A stretch of DNA of 64,000 bases from Tetrapyrgos nigripes (GCA_013368315.1 JAACJM010000198.1:1-64000), one strand, 5' to 3'; shown: positions 1 to 11,902, counted from the first letter of the stretch. Program-made: numbers and translations. Notes: a model not told the origin generated them from the letters alone.

Positions 1-620
1 TTTCTCTCTGCAAAGAACTTGCGCAGAGCACGCAATACAGTTGATTTACCAGTGCCACCCATTCTACCTATATACATCTTTAACTGCTCAGGACAGGGGC
101 TGACTGCATGATTTGCAATGATTCTGAATGCTCTCTCTTGCTCTGCATTATCCTGGAATTGAAATTCATTTGCTATCTGATCAATCAGATTCTGAGTATG
201 GCCTTGTCTTGTCCTTTGCTCAAATACAGTTTTATCTAGTATTTCTACTTGTTCAGGAAATGGGTTTCTAAATTTATTATTAGAATTCTGGTCTGCACCT
301 GATCTATGTCTTTTATCAAGTATATCCTGCCTCATTTTGTTGATTTGAAGTTTCCAGCCATGTGCACTTTTATCAATTTGTGGGTTACATGCTGAAGGTA
401 TCAGTGATTTTCGGTCATGCAAAGTGTCAGTCCAGCCCATATCCACCAAAAGCTGCTTCATTTCATTCATCTCATCCTGCCTTCGCCTTTCAAATGGTCC
501 AGACTCTCCATTAAGTGGATCACGCTCGGAATGGTCTAGAGGGTCTTGGGAAGAGGTGTCTGCGGCGAATCGAGATGGCAATGCATTGAGTGATGCCAAA
601 AGAGGGTATTGGGCTACTCG
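1..620 (-). mobile_element. Helitron-type Pif1 helicase fragment (runs off left edge)
   Basis: The minus strand is open without a stop from 620 to the window edge (about 206 codons); a TGA closes the frame upstream at 621-623. Near the edge the frame reads PEQLKMYIGRMGGTGKST, which contains a Walker A P-loop (GGTGKST) in the context typical of the Pif1-like helicase domain carried by fungal Helitron transposons. Before it come QERAFRIIANHAV and a charged stretch QDEMNEMKQLLVDMGW, also typical of the region just upstream of the helicase domain in Helitron proteins. There is no Met at the 5' end of the open frame and no Rep/HUH nuclease domain is visible, so this looks like a 5'-truncated copy or an internal exon. 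The rest of the helicase would lie beyond base 1. A stand-alone Pif1 helicase is less likely given the upstream residues. Confidence 0.72.
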
Positions 621-854
621 TCAGGTTGTAGCTTGAGAGAGAAATCACAATAGAAAGCAGACATTTTGTTATGTTGTACTAAAAGTTCAAGTGGCAGATT
701 ATATAGCAACGTGAATTTTTATCAGAGATACTAGTTTACAGTGCGTATGTATGTGATCAAAAAGACGTACGCTATTCCACAAACCATTACATGATCGTAT
801 TACAGAACTTTAGAATTGAGAAAGGAAACTTTGTGTAAAGCGAGGTATAAAAAT
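621..854. other. Intergenic: Helitron edge and GH7 3' flank
   Basis: AT-rich sequence between the Helitron frame and the cellobiohydrolase stop codon. I see no gene and no obvious Helitron terminal hairpin. Confidence 0.4.
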
Positions 855-3127
855 CTACAAGCATTGGCTGTAGTAGGGGTTGACGACGGTGCATGTAGAT
901 CCAACACAGGAGGTGGGGCCAGTGTAGCCAATTCCACCGCTGAAAACCGGAGTCAAGTCCAATACTTGTCAATGCGGGAAGAGTAACTCACCATTGACCG
1001 AATTTCTGAGCACTGCCAGTGCTACCAGTAGAACCACCAGTTCCAGTGCTCCCTCCAGTGCCGGTGGATCCACCAGAGCCAGTAGTACCAGAGCCATCAG
1101 CGTTGTAAGTCGAACCAAGAGCGCCGAACCTGATGTTGGAGAAGACGACTTGTGCGTTGGGGCTGGCGGACTCGACATCGGTGGGTTGACCAGAAGTAGC
1201 GGCGCAAGTTCCACGAGCAACACCGGGAGAAGAAGCATCCTTGTCGAGAGGGTAGTTGGAGTCGAGCCAGAGCATCTCGGCGGCATGGTCGTCTTTAGGG
1301 TCAAATCCAGTCAGAGAGGTCGAGACGTGAAAAGAGAAGAAATTTACCCCAGATGGACATGACGAGAACCATTCCCTTGCGAGAGAAGGCAGCACCCATT
1401 CCGGACATTCCACCCTTCTGTCCAAACGTGTCGACATCACCGAACGCGGTCTTCTGGGCAGTGCCTTTGAAAAGTGTAAGTCGTTAATCAACTAGCAGTA
1501 TCAGATGCACGCACAGAAAGAGTCAGTGATCTCGTTTCCGGTGACGCCGCTGACGGCTGATTCACTCTGTTGAATGACCTGGCCGTTCTGAACATAGAGA
1601 CGACGGATAGCAGAGAGGGTACCAGAACTCGAGTTGGAGCTGGTGATGAACTGAGTGACGACTGTGAACTTCTTGGTGGTATCAACAGTCATGCCGGGAC
1701 CTTGAAAGTCATGAGTACAAGGTAAGTGCAGTCGACAAAAGCAGCTGCATACCGTAGAAGTCCTTGACACCCATCCTGAAGCTGTTGAAGTCGCAGCCAG
1801 CCTGGTCACTATCGTGAAAGTTCGTCAGTAATTCGTGATCTTACAATGGTATACAAACTCACCAAACACCACCAGTTGAACCAGCAGCCGAACAGTCTGA
1901 ACCAGTGCAAGCAGTCTGACCTTGAACCGTGCATGGGTGGGGAGTGACGGCTGAGGAGATAGAGTTGGCTTCCCAGATATCCATTTCACTGCAGCAAGTT
2001 CCCGTGGTTCCAGTTCCAGAATTGGGATCGCTGGAGGAGGGAGCCCAGCCTTCAACGTTAGCCTAAAAGCGAAGTGAGAAAAACTGACTCGGACCAACGA
2101 TCACTAAGAGACAAATACCTGGCCGTCGATGAACTTGAGGTCCTTGGGGCACTGGGAGTCACAGTAACCAGTTCCGTACTTGGCTCCGGCTTTGTTGGTG
2201 GGGAACTTGGCCTGGTATAGATGTTAGGACGATGAAAATCAGCGAAGTGCGCAGACCAGCTTACCATACCACCATCTGCAAAAGATGAATTAGTCAAAAG
2301 GACTGAAGACTGATTCAAACGTCTGGCTTACCTGCGTCCATTTCCACAAAGTAAAGAGCACCGTTAAGACCTAGATTAGGATAAGGTCAAAAGACTGAAA
2401 GACTGATTGCAATGTCTGTCTTACCGCAGGGCAGCTGAGATACGTCGACATCAAAGGTAAATTCTTGGTTCAAAGCGTCAAACATTTGGTAGTTTGTCTA
2501 GCACAAAAATCAAGCATCAGTTCGCGTACAGCACTAATGGTCGTGACCAGACAAAATTTACCTGACTTCCTGGGGCCATGAGATAGACACGGCTTCCGAC
2601 GTTCTTCTGCTCTCCATTGGTGACGAATTTAAGCGTCAGGGCATCTCCTGAGGTGGTGATACCATAGGTGCCTTGGTAGTCTGTCAAAAAGAGTCAGTAA
2701 TAAAGTCCAAACCAGTCCGAAAGATGACTGACCGGCTCCATCCAAGGCACAGTTAGCGGCACAGGTAGTTGCGTCAGGGCAAAGAGTGGCATCCCAGGTG
2801 TTCCCGGTGTAGCAGTTCGTGAAACCACTGGCAAAAACATGTGTGAGAGGAAGAAAACAACTCGAGGCAGTCAGAAAGTACCTGGTGGTGTGCGTCCATC
2901 GCCAGTTAGAGTCCAGCACTACGGAAGAAGACTGAGAGGTGCAGCTGCCAGTTCCGGAACATTGCTGCCAAGTAAGAGGTGGGTGACTGTGAAAAGAGGG
3001 CAATGAGAACACATAGGGGTGTATAAAGGACGAAAAAACCTTACGTCTCAGGGGTGTTGGTACCGACCTGCTGGCCAAAGGCAACAGCGAGGAAGGTGAG
3101 AGCAATGAGAGCCGTAGAAGGGAACAT
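855..3127 (-). CDS. cbhI: GH7 cellobiohydrolase with C-terminal CBM1 (multi-exon)
   Basis: Secreted reducing-end cellobiohydrolase of glycoside hydrolase family 7, which releases cellobiose from crystalline cellulose. The product begins [20 protein letters not shown], a signal peptide followed by the usual mature Gln-Gln-x-Gly-Thr start. Diagnostic segments follow across about a dozen short introns: [25 protein letters not shown], the active-site block [12 protein letters not shown] (Glu-x-Asp-x-x-Glu catalytic residues, near 1968-2004) and [14 protein letters not shown] near the end of the catalytic domain. A Gly/Ser/Thr-rich linker (repeats of GGSTGT, about 1000-1100) leads to a carbohydrate-binding module, [14 protein letters not shown]...YSQCL, split by an intron (about 960-1010) and closed by TAG at 855-857. 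Length and domain order match intact basidiomycete enzymes. No frameshift was seen. Confidence 0.95.
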
Positions 3128-3197
3128 TTAGACCTGAGTGCGATTGCCGAAGACGAGCTCGTTGAACCGATGGGGAAAGAAAGCATTTGGATGCACA

Positions 3198-3204
3198 TCT
3201 TATA
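3198..3204 (-). promoter_or_regulatory. Probable TATA box of the GH7 gene
   Basis: On the minus strand the sequence reads TATAAGA, about 71 nt upstream of the GH7 ATG, a normal distance for highly expressed fungal secreted enzymes. The assignment is positional only. Confidence 0.5.
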
Positions 3205-5262
3205 CCCAAGGGAGCATAGGGAGAGCGACGTAGCATAGAGAACGGAGAATTTCCGGCAGGAGCAGTCTTGCAACCATCCTCGTATTCCATCCCGCGCATT
3301 TTCCGAAACCCTGATGCTCTCGAGGCAACGCTAGCAGGGAATGAAGGCATTGGACTCACGCAGAGAGCTGTAAGAGGTGACCATGACCTTGGGCAGGAAC
3401 TGTTCGGAGTATCGTCGCAGAACTATTCGTCATTGCTATTATTATTCACTGATGAGAGTTCAGCTAAAAATATCAAAATGAAAGCCGTGCGATATTCCAT
3501 GCTATTCAGTCAAAGGAGAAGATCTAATTTCGTCGAGCTGAATTGGTCAACTGGTTGTTTTATTCCGCGATTAGGAAAAGGAGGGTTCTGGAAAGGCTTG
3601 CATTCAGCAGCAGCTACTGAGGCTCATTGCTGTCATTGGTCTGGGTGTCTAGTACTGGGGTATGGTGCCAATGGTGATGGGAAGGAACAAAAAAGTCAGC
3701 TTACGTGTACGCGTCTGCTACTAGTGCCATATGCGCCTTTCTCAGTCCAGCAAGGTTTTCACTGTCCGACAGAGCGGGCTCTACCTCGCTCCCAGTGCCA
3801 TTTGTCCGACATCAATCCTATGCCACATGAACCAAAAAAAAAAACATGCCGATCGCATTCCTATCTCGCGGCCAATATTACCCATGTCTCGCTGATATCG
3901 TCAAAACTCCGCGATGGTTCAAATTTAGGACAGTAGTAGTTCAGTAATGAAGCGTTGATAAAGCGAGTCTCGCTGCTCCATTGCCAGGAAGAAGAGGCAA
4001 GTCTCTTTTCTCAAGTATGGTGAGCCTTAGTAAGACTGAAAACACCGCAGCTGAGGCGACGCAGAAGGCAATATTGAGACTGCTCGACACACGTTGGGAT
4101 AAGGAATTCCATAACTAACGCCAGCCGTTTCTCCGAGTTTCTAGCATGCTGTTTCGGAGGATGTAAGTGCATACTGAAGGAAGGACAGACTTGAAGTAAT
4201 GACGGTCAGTTTCGCCGCAAAACCTTCATAACTCTAACTTTGAATTTGATAGGCCCACACACCAGTCACTTACTTAGCAACTAAGATCAAGAAGCGAGCG
4301 GAGGGCGCACATATAATACACTTGAAGGAACATGGTAAGAGATACCAATGATCCAGGCTCCGAGACAACGAGCGCAGAAAAGTAAGTAGCACTGAGTCTG
4401 AAAGTCGCAAGCACCACGCAAAGGAGCCAGCTAGTTGATACAAGGTCCTTGCAGAATTCTAGTTCCGTAAAGACTTCAACTTGAAGTTACTGGCCGTTTG
4501 TCGATGACAGTCGGTATCATTGGCAATTTTCCAAGAGTTCAAAGAGTCAATACGACTTGGCGAGCCCATAGACACGCGGCGTCCTATGTGAACATAGGCA
4601 TTTCGGTATGGTAAATCGCCAGATACAGAGAGTTGCACTGTGAAAGACCACCGTCAGTTCAAAGCCGACCGTACGCTCATCAGCGGCTCATGACTGTCGA
4701 CAGTTGCAAAGGAGCGTGGGAGCGGTTTGTTCGGCCAAGTCGACGTCATGAATCATCCATCACCTCCGTCGTAACTTCGCCTTTCCTGCCAGTGGCCTGC
4801 CTGGCTTAGCCTCACGCGCTTCTCTAAATAATCTCTATCGATGACGAAACCACTAATGTCCTCTTCACCTTCAAAGGAGTCAACGAAATTCACCAGTAAG
4901 TACAAGCACCCAGCGTTCAAACGTTTGCGTTGTGCAATGACTGACACATCCGCGTATGCAGTCAATTTGAAAAAACCACCTTCCTCTGTTTTAATTTTAG
5001 ACACTTCACTTGGCCCATGACGCTTCTCAAGAGATTGCAACTACCCTTTCAGTGCTGAAATCCACTTCCACTAATCCAAAAGCTGCTGAGAGTCTTCTAA
5101 AAAGCAGAATGAAAGCTAGAACAAGACTGAGGAAGGCCAAATCTCTTATCCGGTGCTTTAGGTGCCCCAGTCTCCTACCCTCACCGGGCTCAAGTTCAGC
5201 TTCTGAACTCGTGCCGGTCTCGCTTTTCCTTTTCCTTCCGTCTCTTCCCGGATGCAGAATAT
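3205..5262. other. Intergenic between GH7 and glycosyltransferase pseudogene
   Basis: About 2 kb with no gene I can support. A 222-codon plus-strand open frame (3268-3936) has no recognisable domain and low-complexity composition. At 4891-4962 there is a canonical-looking plus-strand intron (gtaagt to tatgcag), but the flanking frames are short and unrecognised. The proximal part presumably holds the cellulase promoter. Confidence 0.4.
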
Positions 5263-6842
5263 GTGGACGACCACCAACGTATTCCAACAAACCTCAATTA
5301 TCCCGTTCATCATCGGGTACCAGGCAGACGGCGGTTCTTAACCATTTTTCTTGTTCTGCTGTCCTTCTACTACGTGTCCTTCCGAGCGATAATGTCTAGG
5401 AATAACAAGTATCCTGGACCACCTACATATCAGAGGCTGAGACAATGGGAGAGGGAGTTACCTCCGAGTCAGCATAATTTGAGTCTGCCGTTTCCGGAGG
5501 GGAAACGGAGGGGCGCTATGTCAAGTTTTCGACGCAGATTAGGAAGCTGGGGTGGAATAACGTGTTAAATGAAGTGAGTTTCTTTTGTTTTTCGCCCCTG
5601 CTTCTCAGACTAATGAATGCCCACCTCGCCTACGAATCCAAACGCTCTTACGTTTTCCAAGACTACTACTGGAAAAAGCTTACTACCACTGGCCTCGTGC
5701 CCAATTCCTCGATAATCCTCCTCGTACCCCTCTTCCCGCTCTCATAGCAGGCCCAACAGCTAGTGGTTTCTGGGAACCTCACGACCCCGCCCCTCGTTCC
5801 GTCTCCTCTTCCTACTTCGACCTTGTCTGTCCTCCAAAAATGCATTACACCATTGGCGTCCTGACCGTCAAAGACTCTATGGGCGTCCGCTGGTCCTCAA
5901 GCAACAGAATATTCAACACCTGGAGAGAAATCCTCTTAAAATCTCCCAAACAGTGTATTGAAATTGTTTCGCCTACAGGCGGAAAGATTGACAACTACCC
6001 TCAGGTATTTGACCTTTACCTCAGTGTGGTTCAGATCGGATATTGTCTTTATGGGAATCCTTTTCCAAATCGCCTACCTCGAGGCTGTTGAGGACATCCC
6101 CGATAGTGGAAAGCGCTGTGGCGAGGAATGAGTATATCATCCATTCCATCGGACCCGTACCCAAATCGTCACCTTCTAAACCTAAGCCTGTTTCGATAAA
6201 TCCTTACGATAGGATGATGGCGGTGCATATCAGGAGAGGGGATTTCGCAAAGGCTTGTTACGATCTGGCTACGTGGAACTCGACGTTTTATAGTTGGAAT
6301 TTGTTACCGTTCCTGCCGGACAAGTTTGTTCCCCTACCCGGAGGAGCTTGGGGGCGTAACACTAAAGAGAATACCGAGGTGTATGTGGAGAGGTGTTTAC
6401 CTTCACTCGAGACTATTGTGCAGAAGGCAAGGGATTCGAAGAGGGATTATGTTGCTGCTGGAAGGATATGTATACGAGTGGCGGGAATGGAGAAGTATTG
6501 GAGATGGATGTGATGTGTTTATTGACGAATGATGAGAGTAAGTGGACAGTGGATCGGTTGATAGATGTGTTGAAGAAGGATGGGTGGCATACGATTAGGA
6601 CAACGAGGGATCTGGTGTTTGATTAGGAGCAGATGGATGTGAATATGGCGGTCGATATGGATGTTGCGAGGAGGGCGGCGGTGTTTGTTGGGAATGGAGT
6701 GAGTGGCTTTTGTTCTTGACTAGCTTTTCTTCGTCCAGGACTGATTCGGCCTTTTTGTCTTCAGTGGTCATCGTTCACAAGCAACATTGTATATAGACGA
6801 CTTGTAGATGGTAAGGAACCAATAAGTATTAGAATCTATTAA
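5263..6842 (+). pseudogene. O-fucosyltransferase-like protein (HIRRGDF motif), disrupted
   Basis: Remains of a type II membrane glycosyltransferase-like gene of the family carrying an HxRRGDF motif (GDP-fucose O-fucosyltransferase-like). The order is: MDDHQRIPTNLNYPVHHR, a transmembrane anchor RRRFLTIFLVLLSFYYVSF, then fragments in shifting frames: GRYVKFSTQIRKLGWNN, LMNAHLAYESKRSYVFQDYY, NPPRTPLPALIAGPTASG, SLWESFSKSPTSRLLRTSP, MMAVHIRRGDFAKACYDL, MCLLTNDESKW and DVNMAVDMDVARRAAVF. The reading frame changes near 5500, 5612, 5680, 6030 and 6450, and TAG at 6624-6626 interrupts the last conserved block. The C-terminal exon (splice near 6700-6764) still ends cleanly with TAA at 6840-6842. The candidate intron after NNVLNE is only 35 nt, unusually short. 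Several independent lesions favour a true pseudogene over a single sequencing error. Confidence 0.8.
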
Positions 6843-6938
6843 TCCATGGAAGTGTGCATATCTACGAGAGTCGGGAGAGTGAGAGTTAGATAGATATTGA
6901 CTGTACAGTATAAATCGATTGATCCTCCGATCTTATCA

Positions 6939-7030
6939 GGCGCTATAGCCAAGTGGTTACGGCGACAGATTCGAATGATTACGTTATCTGTTCCTCTTTG
7001 AGGGCGCAGGTTCAAATCCTGCTGGCGTCG
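6939..7030 (+). tRNA. tRNA-Ser(CGA) with a 10-nt intron
   Basis: The full cloverleaf can be drawn. Acceptor GGCGCTA pairs with TGGCGTC (including G-U pairs), discriminator G73. The D arm is GCC/GGC; the anticodon stem is ACAGA/TCTGT; the anticodon CGA is at 6971-6973. A class II long variable arm (CCTC-TTT-GAGG) and a T arm GCAGG-TTCAAAT-CCTGC follow. The intron TGATTACGTT (6975-6984) sits one base 3' of the anticodon, the canonical eukaryotic position. The long variable arm plus G73 identify serine rather than leucine; it reads UCG. Confidence 0.93.
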
Positions 7031-7036
7031 GATTGG

Positions 7037-7041
7037 TTTTT
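7037..7041 (+). terminator. RNA polymerase III T-run terminator of tRNA-Ser
   Basis: Five consecutive T residues begin 7 nt after the tRNA 3' end, as expected for Pol III termination. Confidence 0.75.
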
Positions 7042-7491
7042 GTGTTTCTTGCTCGTAGAACGAACCATTTTCTGCGCACTTACGAGCTCAAAATTCGAGG
7101 AGGAAGGAACGGACTTGGTCAGTGATGATTGATCGGACGCGGCACACTGCCACAGGCACAGCCACCTAACTGTACCCCCGAGTACCTTCGACCAACCTTC
7201 GACTCCGAGAGTAGAGCTATACATTTTGCAGAGTAAATGACTGATTTGACACTGCCATTTTGGAAGTCTAGAAGGCTAGCACTGTCTCGGAGGCAAGAAG
7301 AAAACTAGTGATGAAGAAACAAGACCGCCACACTGGCGCGTGTACATGTCTTAGACGCTCTTCTTCTACCATCTGCTCTCATTCACAGTTATCTTCCACC
7401 GAAACTCTTTATCCTGCAAGTGGAAAGGTGGAAATCTCATTTCTCCATCGAAGATCTGGTTCTGGAACTATAGAAAGAACGACAAGTAACG

Positions 7492-8506
7492 ATGTCGGAC
7501 GAAGCTGAAACAACGAAGGGTGCTAACAACAGTGCGTAACATTTTCGTTACTTAAATCCGTGTATTTCAGACTGAGTCTCTTCTTTTACCTCTCTGGCTC
7601 CCCTGTGATTAATCTATTCGCTCCTGACAACGCAACAATGCCATCTTGTCCTCGATCTTTCACCCCTGTACTCTGCCCTCTCTCAATACCACGATAAACT
7701 GCGATAACACCTTGGACACTCATGAAACATCTCTTGGTCCAACTTTACACGTATTTCAATCCGCGTTGCCTCTGGAACTCGCCGTAACCGCCCATCGGCA
7801 CACCCTGACGACGGCGGGCGCGCTCCTATACCAACCTTACAGACCAACGACTGCTTGCCGCTGCTAGAGAAGACAATGATGACCTTATCCAAGAGATATT
7901 TGAAGACGAAGAATCATTTGATATAAACTACCAGGACGGGTACGTGCCTCCCGGACGAAAGAGTCGGAATAAAGCAAGCTGACTTTGTTCCTTTTGCTTG
8001 TTTCTTTGGCAGGCTAGGAAACACCGGTATATCTCGCTCTACGCCCTCTTGTTCTACCCTAGCTGACATACATCCCTCTTCCAGCCCTCCACTACGCCGT
8101 AATCCACCTCTCTGACGCCGTCCTCGAGCACATCCTATCGCATGACAACTGCGACGTCGACCCTGTCAACCGAATTGACCAACAAACGCCTCTCCATCTC
8201 GCCGTCAAAATCTCCAATTCATCCGCTAGACTCCATTTCGTAGAGCAGTTACTCGAAGCCGGAGCAGACACGACGATTAAGGATAAATATGGTGAACGAG
8301 CGGTGGATTTTATACCGGATGGACCTGAGGGAAATGAGGTGAGGAAGTTGTTTAGGAAGGAGGAGGCGAGGAGTATGATTTCGAAGGATGATGTTGCTAG
8401 TGGTGAGTACTCATTTTGTTTGGTTGGAGTTACTGTAGGATGCTGATTGGATTTGTTAGATGATGACGGTGAACCTGGGTCGGGGTCTGGGTCGGACGAT
8501 GATTAG
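7492..8506 (+). CDS. Ankyrin-repeat protein
   Basis: Small ankyrin-repeat protein, presumably a cytosolic or nuclear protein-protein interaction adaptor; no partner can be named. The start MSDEAETTKGAN is followed by a long first intron (7532-7842, gtgcgt to ttacag, phase 1), then QRLLAAAREDNDDLIQEIF, an intron (7940-8013), and ankyrin helices ALHYAVIHLSDAVLEHIL and TPLHLAVKISNSSARLHF, FVEQLLEAGADTTIKDKYGE. The acidic tail DDDGEPGSGSGSDDD follows a last short intron and ends at TAG 8504-8506. The phases join without stops. The 311-nt first intron is long for this locus, so the first exon is the least certain part; an upstream start or a skipped exon is possible. Confidence 0.8.
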
Positions 8507-9992
8507 AATGCCCGGCAGGCACGAGACTGGCATGTACTATTGGTTGGAGCAGTGGAAGGAAAGGAAGGAAAATCTGTTGTATAATTTCTGTTCTATTGGC
8601 GATAATCAGGAGGTTGTTGGGCTTCACCACATTTCACAGGATATTATCAAGGTCTCGCCTATCCGCCAGCAGGATGCGTATTCCCTTCCTTTTCTTCCTT
8701 TTGAAGAGTAGCGCAGACATTGTGTCTTTTGTGCTGTGCTACTTGTCTTCACTCTCCATGCCTTACAAGGCAGAACCACCTCTTCAGGGGATCCAGGAAC
8801 AGCATTGCCTCGACGACATATGAATGCCTGCCATGCTCTGCCATGCAGCTACAATTCCTTTCAGGCGTTCTAAGCCTTTCTGGGAATATTTTTATACAAC
8901 TTCTCGGTGCTGAGGCTCGGGACATAGACTCGCAGTCCATCAGTAGCACGGCTGCTTTCGCTATCATGGATCCTTCGGAAAAGCGAGAAACCGACGGCCA
9001 TTCATGAACTGGGCAGACCTGACATCTAAATGATGTTCCTTCCTCCGCAGAGACCCGTGTATGCAAGCTGACTTGATCTCATCCAAAGTTCGAGTCTGGG
9101 CACGACATGGTGAATGCCCAGTTGTTCTTGATCTTCTCTTTCAGTGTCATTTTTGGATTCTCAATGTCATCCAACTTGGAAGTGCTATCTCCAATGGAGA
9201 TACACCGGTGTTGGGCGCACCCGGGAAAGACTGGATGACTCTTTGATGACCTGGCCATCGGCCATGCACATGATCACGACTGTCCTAGTACTTTCATCCG
9301 TGGCTAAATCTAATGTTGCCATTGGGCTACTGGTAAACTTAGGAAGACCCCACTCGGTCTGAGATGCGCTGCCTTGACAAATACAGTTAGCATCCAAGGA
9401 GAAGAGTTGCAGCATTTGCACTTGAGAGCTCGCTTTGCTGTGCGATATGTAGAATCAATGTTGAGGGGTACCGCGATTGGATAAAGCAGTTTTCTCTGTC
9501 CAAGGCAAAAAAGGAGAAAGTTGCTTTGTCATCCGACACGCTGAATGGTTCTCATGTCTGTGCTTTTCTCTCCAAAACCTTGTTCTTTATCCTTTCCCCT
9601 TCTTCTCCATTTTACTCTGCATCTCTTCCAAGATATGAAGCTATCTGCAAAGCGAGTGGCTGTGTCAAAATGAGTACTTTGGAACTGGCAGAAAACCAAC
9701 AGACCGACATAACACTAGCGCTGTGCTTCGTATGGGCGTTCATCTTGTCACGAGGCGATGGACATTTTTACACCGGCACAAGGGCCCCAGATCCTTGGCT
9801 AGATCCCATACAAATACCCTAGTCTCCGAAGTTCCCGCTTGTCTTGCCTGCCCACCTTCACGCCGCCCCCGAGTGTCCTCCACTCGCACGCAAGGCCATC
9901 CTCAGGGATAGAGTAGGTCACGAATTCGCAAACAAGAGAAGAGGTCGATATCATTTCGCTCGGTCTTCGCCTTACTCGTTTCGTAAAAGACC
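8507..9992. other. Intergenic, no gene supported
   Basis: Contains several short open frames on both strands (for example minus 8749-9066 and 9185-9421) with no recognisable motif, signal peptide or splice-supported extension. Just upstream of 9993 the frame reads a hydrophobic VFALLVS interrupted by TAA, possibly a trace of a signal peptide for the next gene. Confidence 0.4.
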
Positions 9993-11788
9993 ATGGCCCA
10001 AACTCAAGCGATATGCCTAGGAGGATTTGAATGGATGCAAAACGATGCGCAGGATAGTCCGTGTTTGCTGGCTGCAAAGGTCATTGCGCCTTGCTCTCAA
10101 AGTGGAGGTGAGTGCTTGTATCTTTTCGTTCGCGGATGCGTTTGCTAACCTGTTTTCTTCAGCTTGGAATATCCCGGCATTAAGTGAAGGCAATCATTAC
10201 AACCCTCCTTCGACGAGCAACGATACTGATACAGATTGCTACTGGCAAGTCTCAAAAAAAAAAACGGATGTATTTATGGCTTTCGCTGACGCTAAACACA
10301 GTTCCTGGGCTGCTTATAACCTACTTAACGCTTGTGCTGCTTGCCAAAATAATTCTGATGGTATCACATCGTGCGTCTGCTGCTCTTCGACATCTTGCTT
10401 TTTCTGACTTCTTTTGTAGATGGCTGTCCTTCAAGCAGGACTGCGGCTCACATGTATCTACCTCGACGTATGTGGTCATACTATTGCAGGAACGAAGGCA
10501 TGCTCATTCCAAGTGTCTAGTTACTTCCCGCCGAACATAAGCCTTGCAGGCAATTCATCCCTTCCTTTTTATGCTACCGTGGATCGTAAGCGATACTCTG
10601 GCTCTTCGGCCACCATTGCTAACTCTCGCAACAGCATCAACATGGCAGGATGAGAAGTTTAATGTCCAGCAAGCGCAGTTGCCGAACTTCGCAAGTACGA
10701 TTTGTCCTAGTTGTATTACTAGTCTTGGTGCTTAAAGTTTTCATCTAGATCAACCCGATGTGAATCCCGCAACACAAGCAGGAGGCAACTCCACTACTCC
10801 TCAGCCACCGGATACACCATCTCCGAAGAAAATGAACGTGGGCGCGATAGCTGGAGGGGTGGTAGGAGCCGTTGTGGTCTTGGCCCTTTCGGCATTACTC
10901 GCGTTCTGGCTCATTCGCCGTCAACGAAAAACAAGGTCAGAAGACGGCATTGGTATCGTCAAGCCTGGTCATGAGCGCTCTTTGTCTGACATGACGCAGT
11001 CGACATATCCTCAGCCTTCCGACTTTCCCTACTCGCAAATGGCATCACCTGGCCCGTTTTCCATCCATACTCACGAGAGTGATCCTGCCACCATCTCCCG
11101 GTTTGGTTCCATCTATACTACACCTCCACATGGTAATTCTCCAACTCGCGGTCCTAGTCCTATATCTTCTCCCAGTGTATCTCCTAGTCTACGAATGAGC
11201 GTCGCCTCGGCCCCCAGTGCCAATATCGGCCTTGGCTTCCAACCCATGGCTGTTACCCCGGAGTCACCCAACGAAAACGTTATCCGGCCTTTCATCGTCA
11301 ATCAGCATACCGTTTCACAAACCAGTCTTCCGATGAATAGGAAAGGACCCATCAACTTGCAGTACGACTCACCCAACAGTCCTCCTGTAAACCGAGCCGA
11401 GGATTACTTTGGCGATGCCATTGCAGAATCTGCGTCGAGACCGCAGATGAATCCACCGGCGTATACGCCTTATCCAGCTACAGCTACAGATGCTGGAGCA
11501 GGAGTAGGAGCAGGAGCTCCCTCAGACGCTACTACCCCAACTGCAGAAGTCGTAGCTGGACTTCGAGAACGAAATGGGCATAGTCATCGGCCTAGACCCG
11601 AACAGAAGGGGTCCTTTGATACTGAAACACCATGGACTTCGACGGGAAGCCGGGTTGTGACTACGGCGACTACGGACCTAGGACCGTCATCTGGAGAGAC
11701 GACGATAACTACTCCGGTTTCGCCAAGTCGGCATGTGGTGAATGCTAGTGTTATTAGTGGGCCGGATGATGGACCAGAGATTGCTTAG
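9993..11788 (+). CDS. Single-pass membrane protein with Cys-rich ectodomain (paralogue of 14938)
   Basis: Putative cell-surface protein of a basidiomycete family of unknown function. Exons joined by phase give MAQTQAICLGGFEWMQ, QDSPCLLAAKVIAPC, AWNIPALSEGNHYNPPS, a Cys motif CYCSWAAYNLLNACAACQ, WLSFKQDCGSHVSTSTYFPP and PFYATVDPSTWQDEKFNV, then a linker, a glycine-rich transmembrane segment GAIAGGVVGAVVVLALSALL followed by a basic stop-transfer RRQRKTR, and a long Ser/Pro-rich cytoplasmic tail to TAG at 11786-11788. The intron at 10245-10301 uses a GC donor (gcaagt) with a normal AG acceptor; this splice alone restores the CYCSWAAYN motif seen in the paralogue. No signal peptide is present at this start, although the ectodomain needs one, so an upstream exon may be missing or damaged. 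Topology recalls fungal wall-sensor proteins, but that is only an analogy. Confidence 0.78.
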
Positions 11789-11902
11789 ATTGGCTGAACC
11801 AGTGAACGATTGGTTTGGTGCTGTTGGGGTCCTAATACGGTGGTCTGCGTTAACTGTATACTGTTCATCGATGATCATTGACTGTGGTTGGTGATTGGAA
11901 AG

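Noticed and set aside
3268..3936. 222-codon plus-strand open frame upstream of the GH7 gene
   Set aside because: No recognisable motif, covers the GH7 promoter, and composition is unlike neighbouring coding exons.
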